From Thermoplasmata archaeon (GTDB lineage: Archaea; Thermoplasmatota; Thermoplasmata; Lutacidiplasmatales; UBA184): 18,866 nt of DNA. The notes under the pieces are model-generated. The model saw only the letters and a program-made list of their open reading frames with translations. It ran no database searches and was not told the origin of the DNA. The stretch's first letter is position 1; every line of letters begins with the position of its first letter. The position numbers were made by a program, and so were the translations under genes. The stretch is taken from the NCBI GenBank assembly GCA_030044475.1, contig JASHVP010000176.1:1-18866 (forward strand), read 5' to 3'. Shown here piece after piece: positions 15,142-18,866 of the stretch.

Positions 15142-16233
15142 TTATTTCGACTCGACCCAGGGGGCGGACGGGCTCGCGGGCACAGCGGCGGGAGTCCGCT
15201 TCGCCGTCGGGGCAGGTTCCGGGCCCGGAGCGGCCGCGGCGGAGCTGCTCGACGTCGCGTTCGAAGGGGGGAGAGCGTTCGACGAGGGCGCCGGTCGCCG
15301 GGCCAGAGAGGGGATCTCGGTCGCCCGGCGTTCGACGAGGATCGCCTGGATCACTTCCGAGTCGACCCGGTACGCTCGGTGGGCAATCCCGTACTCGATG
15401 GCCAGGTCGGCGAACTCCAGGAGACGGCGGGGGTTCCCCTTCGCGACGGCGTTCAGTTGACGGACGGCGTCCCGGTCGAACGGGTAGATCGGGTCGAGGT
15501 CTTCCACGACCCGCTTCACCAAGAGCTTCTTCGCGAGGATCGCGGCCGCCTCGTCGTCGGTGAGATTCTTGAGCAGGAAGGTCCGGTTGATCCGCGACGC
15601 CAAGGCGGGGAAGTTGACCGTCAGCCACGCGAGATAGCTCGAGTAGCACGTGAACATCACCAGGACTCCCGGCTTGACGACGTCCGTCAGTTCCTGCAGG
15701 ACCCGGGCGAACGAGTTCGCCTCCTTCGATTCGATGAGGTTGTGGACGTCGTTGAGCAGGAGGAACGACGGGGCGGCCCCGTTGAGGGCGGCTCCGAGCG
15801 CTCGCCCGGCCGCCTTCGGGTCGTACTTCTCGTCCTTGATCCGGGCCAAGCGGGCGACGGGTCGGAGCCAGGCGGGCGCCCCGAACATCTTGACGAGCTT
15901 GGCCGCCTTCGCGGCCTGGGTGAACTCCTGGGCGAGTCCTTGGAGGACCCACTGCGTCTTGGTGGTGACGTCAAAGTAGACGCTGAACGCGCTGCGCTCC
16001 TTCGCTTCGGCGAGCGTCACGAGCAGACGCTCGGTCTTCCCGGCGCCGAGCTCCCCGATGATCGCGACGACCGCCCGATTCTCCTTGTCGAAGACCTCGT
16101 CCTTGATCGTTCGCAGGGTGTCGTCGACGTCCTGGTTGACGTGGTAGATCGTCACGTTCTCCAGGTTCTCGCTGGCCAGGTCCCGGAACGGGTTCCCGGT
16201 GAGCCCGTAGCGCTCGTAGGTCGTGGTCGGCAT
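15142..16233 (-). CDS. ExeA/Cdc6-like AAA ATPase with non-canonical Walker B
   Basis: A 363-residue AAA-type ATPase. The opening YERYGLTGNPF matches the start of ExeA/GspA-like ATPases. Walker A GELGAGKT is at residues 60-67. The expected Walker B acidic pair is replaced by LLLND (Asn161, Asp162) followed by VHNL. A sensor-2-like GNPRR is at 266-270. Residues 305-363 are a Ser/Ala/Pro-rich, probably disordered tail. ExeA family members power assembly of secretion or pilus machines, while Cdc6/Orc1 relatives bind origins; the pilus neighbours favour the first. It starts 14 nt after the FlaH-like stop, with a GGGGGT ribosome binding site, so it is second in a two-gene operon. Whether it hydrolyses ATP is uncertain given the altered Walker B. 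Confidence 0.8.
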   Translation of the reverse strand: MPTTTYERYGLTGNPFRDLASENLENVTIYHVNQDVDDTLRTIKDEVFDKENRAVVAIIGELGAGKTERLLVTLAEAKERSAFSVYFDVTTKTQWVLQGLAQEFTQAAKAAKLVKMFGAPAWLRPVARLARIKDEKYDPKAAGRALGAALNGAAPSFLLLNDVHNLIESKEANSFARVLQELTDVVKPGVLVMFTCYSSYLAWLTVNFPALASRINRTFLLKNLTDDEAAAILAKKLLVKRVVEDLDPIYPFDRDAVRQLNAVAKGNPRRLLEFADLAIEYGIAHRAYRVDSEVIQAILVERRATEIPSLARRPAPSSNALPPSNATSSSSAAAAPGPEPAPTAKRTPAAVPASPSAPWVESK

Positions 16234-16247
16234 CGAGCGGTACCCCC

Positions 16248-16877
16248 CTAGAGAACCCGGCTGCGCAGGTCGATCGCCAATCGCTTGCCGTCGAACTCAT
16301 AATAGATGTTCCGGTCGACGAACTTGCCGTCGATCCACTTCGGGATGCGGAGGAACCGGACCACGCCCTCCGCGCCCTCCCGGGCATGGAACTGAAGCAG
16401 CCCGTCCGCGAGATGGATCACGACGGACTCCGACTGCGGTTGGAACATTCCCCGGTCGGTCGCGAGGAGTACGGACATGCCGTTCTTTCGGGCGATCGAG
16501 CGCACTCCGCGGAGGAGCGACGCGAGGTCGTGGCCGGGCAGGTGCAGCGTCAAGAAGGAGAAGGAGTCGACGGCCAGAAACCCCCCGGCCCCGCCGAACT
16601 CCTCGAGGCTTTGGAGCTCGTCGCGTTCGTGGATGTGCAGCCATCCGTCGAGGGGGGGCATCGACCGCCCCTCGGCCGTGAGCTGGGTCACCAGCTCCTC
16701 CCGGTCCCGGGACGTGACGAAGGTGACCGGCCAACCGAGTCGGGCCGCCGTCAACCCGAGCCGGCGGACGAAGAAGCTCTTGGCCGAGTCCGCGCCGCTC
16801 TCGACGACGACGACCGACCCTTCCTGGATCTGGGGGATGATGGTGTCGAGGCCCGGCACCTCGACGGGAAGGTTCAT
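16248..16877 (-). CDS. FlaH/KaiC-like RecA-superfamily protein with degenerate Walker A
   Basis: A 209-residue single-domain KaiC/FlaH-type protein. The P-loop region ESGADSAKS (residues 26-34) keeps Lys33 and Ser34 but both usual glycines are replaced (Ser27, Ala32). Walker B FLAVDSFSF carries Asp104. The end has the KaiC-like RFLRIPKWIDG strand. FlaH binds ATP beneath the FlaI/FlaJ motor and regulates archaellum assembly, and a pilus equivalent is likely here. The ATG 16877 has a TATA-like CCTTAACC 27 nt upstream, indicating a leaderless mRNA. First gene of a minus-strand operon with the ExeA-like ATPase. Other KaiC-like proteins have signalling roles, so 'FlaH-like' rests on size and context rather than on a diagnostic motif. 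Confidence 0.7.
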   Translation of the reverse strand: MNLPVEVPGLDTIIPQIQEGSVVVVESGADSAKSFFVRRLGLTAARLGWPVTFVTSRDREELVTQLTAEGRSMPPLDGWLHIHERDELQSLEEFGGAGGFLAVDSFSFLTLHLPGHDLASLLRGVRSIARKNGMSVLLATDRGMFQPQSESVVIHLADGLLQFHAREGAEGVVRFLRIPKWIDGKFVDRNIYYEFDGKRLAIDLRSRVL

Positions 16878-16899
16878 GGAGTCGAGAGGAGGGGCGGCT

Positions 16900-16907
16900 C
16901 CTTAACC
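16900..16907 (-). promoter_or_regulatory. TATA box of the FlaH-like operon
   Basis: CCTTAACC on the plus strand (GGTTAAGG on the minus) is centred 27 nt upstream of ATG 16877, the archaeal spacing for a leaderless transcript. Confidence 0.5.
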
Positions 16908-16931
16908 ATGCGCCGGGAACTGTACGGTCGA

Positions 16932-16938
16932 CTATAGA
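16932..16938. promoter_or_regulatory. CTATAGA box between divergent FlaH-like and pilin genes
   Basis: An exact CTATAGA copy stands in the 126-bp gap between the two divergent genes, about 24 bp upstream of the FlaH-like TATA box and about 34 bp upstream of the probable pilin TATA box. It matches the boxes upstream of pstS and the AbrB-PhoU gene, suggesting shared control. Confidence 0.4.
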
Positions 16939-16972
16939 CATTCCATAAATCCACGGTTTTTCCGAAGGTCGG

Positions 16973-16980
16973 CCCTAAGA
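16973..16980 (+). promoter_or_regulatory. candidate TATA box of the pilin-like gene
   Basis: CCCTAAGA is centred 27 nt upstream of ATG 17004, suiting a leaderless mRNA. A second AT-rich candidate, CATAAAT at 16944-16950, would give a longer leader. Confidence 0.35.
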
Positions 16981-17003
16981 CCCGCGCCACCGATGCCCCG
17001 ACG

Positions 17004-17852
17004 ATGCGTCAACGCTGGCGCGAGCGCCGCGGGCTCGCCGAGATCGTCGGCACCCTGATGCTCGTGCTGATCGTCGTGGCGGCCGCCACCGCCTTCTCCT
17101 TCTTCGTGGCGTCCTACCAGCAGGCGCTCCAGTCCCAGGAGAACGACACCCATCTCCGCGACCTCGAGGTCCTGAACGTCCTCTCGGTCGACACGGTTCC
17201 GGTGCCGGGCGGCTCCGTGTTCCAGAACATGACCATCACGGTCGGAAGCGGGGACATCAACACGATGTTCCTCACCGACTTCCTGATCGACGGCAACGTC
17301 GTCACCAGCTACAACGCGACGATCGTCGAGACCGGGAGCCGCACGACGGTCGGGATCCTCCCCATCGATGCCAACCAGAGCCTCGAGGTCCCGGCCCTCG
17401 ATCAGGTCGTCCTGAACCTCAGTTTGTATGTGCCGCTCAGCGGGTCCACCCCGTACTTCTCCTTCCTCGCGGCGTCCGAGGTCCCGACGTCCCACAGTTA
17501 CCTGGAACTCCAGTTCTACACGCAACGGGGCAGTCTGTTCTCGGCGACCTACGTGCCGCCGACCGCGCTCGCCTCCATCTCGTACGTGGAGGAGTCCTCG
17601 ACCGGTGGCTCCACGGTCGAGGTCCCGCTCCTCGACGGGGCGACCTCCTTCCAGGAGGGAGGGAACGCCACGATCGTGAATTGGACCTGGACCATCGACG
17701 ACCTGACGACCCCGGGCCCGGCGACGCTCGCGTACGGGGCGGAGGTCGAACTCCCCACCCTTGCGACGACCGATACCTATTCCGCGGAGCTCGCGGTCAC
17801 CAACAGCCTCGGGCTCTTCGGGGTCAGCGTGACGATCGACTTCCAAGGCTAG
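17004..17852 (+). CDS. type IV pilin-like secreted protein with class III signal peptide
   Basis: A 282-residue protein. The N-terminus MRQRWRERRG followed by LAEIVGTLMLVLIVVAAATA is a class III signal: charged residues, a probable prepilin peptidase (PibD/FlaK) cleavage after Gly10, then a hydrophobic helix (about 11-36) that would form the fibre core. The rest is beta-rich and Ser/Thr-rich, with several N-x-S/T sequons, and ends in an Ig/PKD-like segment (WTWTIDDL to VTIDFQG). That makes it larger than a minimal pilin and closer to an adhesin-like or FlaG/FlaF-type pseudopilin. It is divergent from the FlaH-like operon and ends 27 nt before the convergent FlaJ-like stop. No related pilin gene or prepilin peptidase gene is in the window. 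Confidence 0.82.
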   Translation: MRQRWRERRGLAEIVGTLMLVLIVVAAATAFSFFVASYQQALQSQENDTHLRDLEVLNVLSVDTVPVPGGSVFQNMTITVGSGDINTMFLTDFLIDGNVVTSYNATIVETGSRTTVGILPIDANQSLEVPALDQVVLNLSLYVPLSGSTPYFSFLAASEVPTSHSYLELQFYTQRGSLFSATYVPPTALASISYVEESSTGGSTVEVPLLDGATSFQEGGNATIVNWTWTIDDLTTPGPATLAYGAEVELPTLATTDTYSAELAVTNSLGLFGVSVTIDFQG

Positions 17853-17879
17853 ACGCCCGGGCCTCGGGGGGCCTTCCCT

Positions 17880-18866
17880 CTAGGGAAACAGCACGATGAA
17901 CGCGATCGCGGTCGCCGCGACGAGCCCGAGGGAGTGCAGGATCCCGTAGCGGGCCCGCCCTTCCGTGAACGCTCCGATGATCGCACCGGTGCCGAGCGCG
18001 TTGATGAGCATCAGCTCGAAGAATCGCTCCTTCAGTCCGGCGACGCTCAGGCGGGGCACCACGACCGCCGCCTTGGTCGAGGTATGGCTGAGCGGGTTGC
18101 CCAGCCCCAGGAACGAGATGTTGAGCGTGCCGAGTTCCGGCGCGATGTAGAGGAGCGCGAACAGGACCGCCATGAGCACCCCGAACGCGATGTAGACCAC
18201 CGCGACCGGCAGCATCAGCTGCTTCTCGCGCTCCTCCTCGATCTTGACGAAGTCGTCCATGTCCTTCGCGGCCCGGTACACGACCGTGGCGGTCTCGCCA
18301 CCGACCGACGTCGCGTCGGCGACCAGGCTGGCGTAGCGCGAGATGAGGGTGCTCTGCATCGGCAGCACCATGTCGCGCAGGATGACCTCGAAGGGCCGCC
18401 CCAACCGGACCCCGTCCGCCGCGATTCGGAGGTGCTTTGAGAGGATGTTGGAGGAGGTCTTCGACAGCTCGACCACCGCCTTGGCCGGATCGATCCCGCC
18501 GCGCATCGCGTCGGCCATCTCGAAGAGGAACTGCGCGAAGGCGCGTTCGTACGCCCGGATCCGGTTCATCTCGCGGCGCGCATCGATGCCGAACGCGGTC
18601 AGCGCGATGAAGATCGCGATGATGAACACCAGGTCGAAGGCGTACGGGGGCAGGTTGGGGGTCGTGTAGACGTAGTCGAGCGCGACGAGGATGAAGATGA
18701 ACGCCGCCGCGAGCGGGAGGTAGAGGTCGAAGTACTGCCGCTTGACCGGGTGGGTCGCGAAGTACCGACGGAACGTGAACCGGGTCGTTTGCTTGAGGAA
18801 GAGGATGTACCCGCCCACCGCCGCGCCGGAGATCGCCGCCGCGATCCCGAGGTAGAGGAGGATCGT
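17880..18866 (-). CDS. FlaJ/TadC-like type IV pilus platform protein, partial
   Basis: An open frame runs past the window edge, so the gene is incomplete at its start; 328 residues are visible. GTG 18818 is an internal candidate start, but the preceding codons continue a membrane helix (LLYLGIAAAISGAAVGGYIL), so the true start is outside. After two more helices comes a T2SF/GspF domain (ERAFAQFLFEMADAMRGGI, then LIDPAKAVVELS-like and DATSVGGETATVV), then membrane helices near the C-terminus, including VVYIAFGVLMAVLFALLYIA. FlaJ/TadC proteins form the membrane platform on which a FlaI/TadA ATPase drives pilin assembly; that ATPase probably lies just outside the window. Length and end fit the C-terminal part of an archaeal FlaJ-type protein. 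Confidence 0.85.
   Translation of the reverse strand, partial: TILLYLGIAAAISGAAVGGYILFLKQTTRFTFRRYFATHPVKRQYFDLYLPLAAAFIFILVALDYVYTTPNLPPYAFDLVFIIAIFIALTAFGIDARREMNRIRAYERAFAQFLFEMADAMRGGIDPAKAVVELSKTSSNILSKHLRIAADGVRLGRPFEVILRDMVLPMQSTLISRYASLVADATSVGGETATVVYRAAKDMDDFVKIEEEREKQLMLPVAVVYIAFGVLMAVLFALLYIAPELGTLNISFLGLGNPLSHTSTKAAVVVPRLSVAGLKERFFELMLINALGTGAIIGAFTEGRARYGILHSLGLVAATAIAFIVLFP

Noticed and set aside
17853..17879. GC-rich inverted repeat between the convergent pilin-like and FlaJ-like stops as a terminator
   Set aside because: The only pairing is short (GGCC/GGCC around a six-base loop) and there is no T-run on either strand, so a terminator call is not supported.
1..18866. CRISPR arrays, insertion sequences, integrases or long tandem repeats
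   Set aside because: No regularly spaced repeats, transposase or integrase motifs, or long terminal inverted repeats were found on reading either strand.

Overview
The window looks like chromosomal DNA of a high-GC archaeon (roughly 70 % G+C by eye), most plausibly a Thermoplasmatota-type euryarchaeon. The archaeal evidence is a 3-hexulose-6-phosphate synthase fused to an RraA domain, an AbrB-PhoU regulator, a class III (type IV pilin) signal peptide, a FlaJ/TadC-type membrane protein, a KaiC/FlaH-like protein, a tRNA without encoded CCA, and TATA-like boxes about 27 nt upstream of several start codons, implying leaderless mRNAs. The phylum is an inference from gene content and style, not from a marker gene.

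Layout. (1) 3-2938, plus strand: the end of an unidentified gene and a tightly overlapping set (PrgI-like membrane protein, small membrane protein, VirB4/TraC-type ATPase) resembling the core of a type IV secretion or DNA-transfer machine, followed by an unrecognised 167-aa protein (2966-3469). (2) 3363-7060: an orphan-looking DNA methyltransferase (minus strand), divergent from the HPS-RraA fusion (plus strand) across one shared AT-rich element, then a membrane protein and, convergently, the pseudouridine synthase TruA. (3) 7061-15135: a phosphate island with a promoter region, pstS, pstC, pstA, pstB, phoU, a tRNA-Glu(UUC) gene, a second divergent PstS-like protein with an extra N-terminal beta domain, and an AbrB-PhoU transcriptional regulator. 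(4) 15142-18866: a type IV pilus/archaellum-like module with an ExeA/Cdc6-like AAA ATPase and a FlaH/KaiC-like protein (both minus), a large pilin-like protein (plus) and the C-terminal part of a FlaJ/TadC platform protein (minus, running off the window).

How it fits together. PstS captures phosphate, PstC/PstA import it with energy from PstB, and PhoU plus the AbrB-PhoU protein probably set activity and expression. The short box CTATAGA occurs in four intact copies, all intergenic: one upstream of pstS, two in tandem upstream of the AbrB-PhoU gene, and one between the divergent FlaH-like and pilin genes. This suggests one regulator controlling phosphate uptake, itself, and possibly the pilus module. 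The strongest leads are that box, the pilus module whose two NTPases both carry altered nucleotide-binding motifs, and the VirB4 system divided over two polypeptides.
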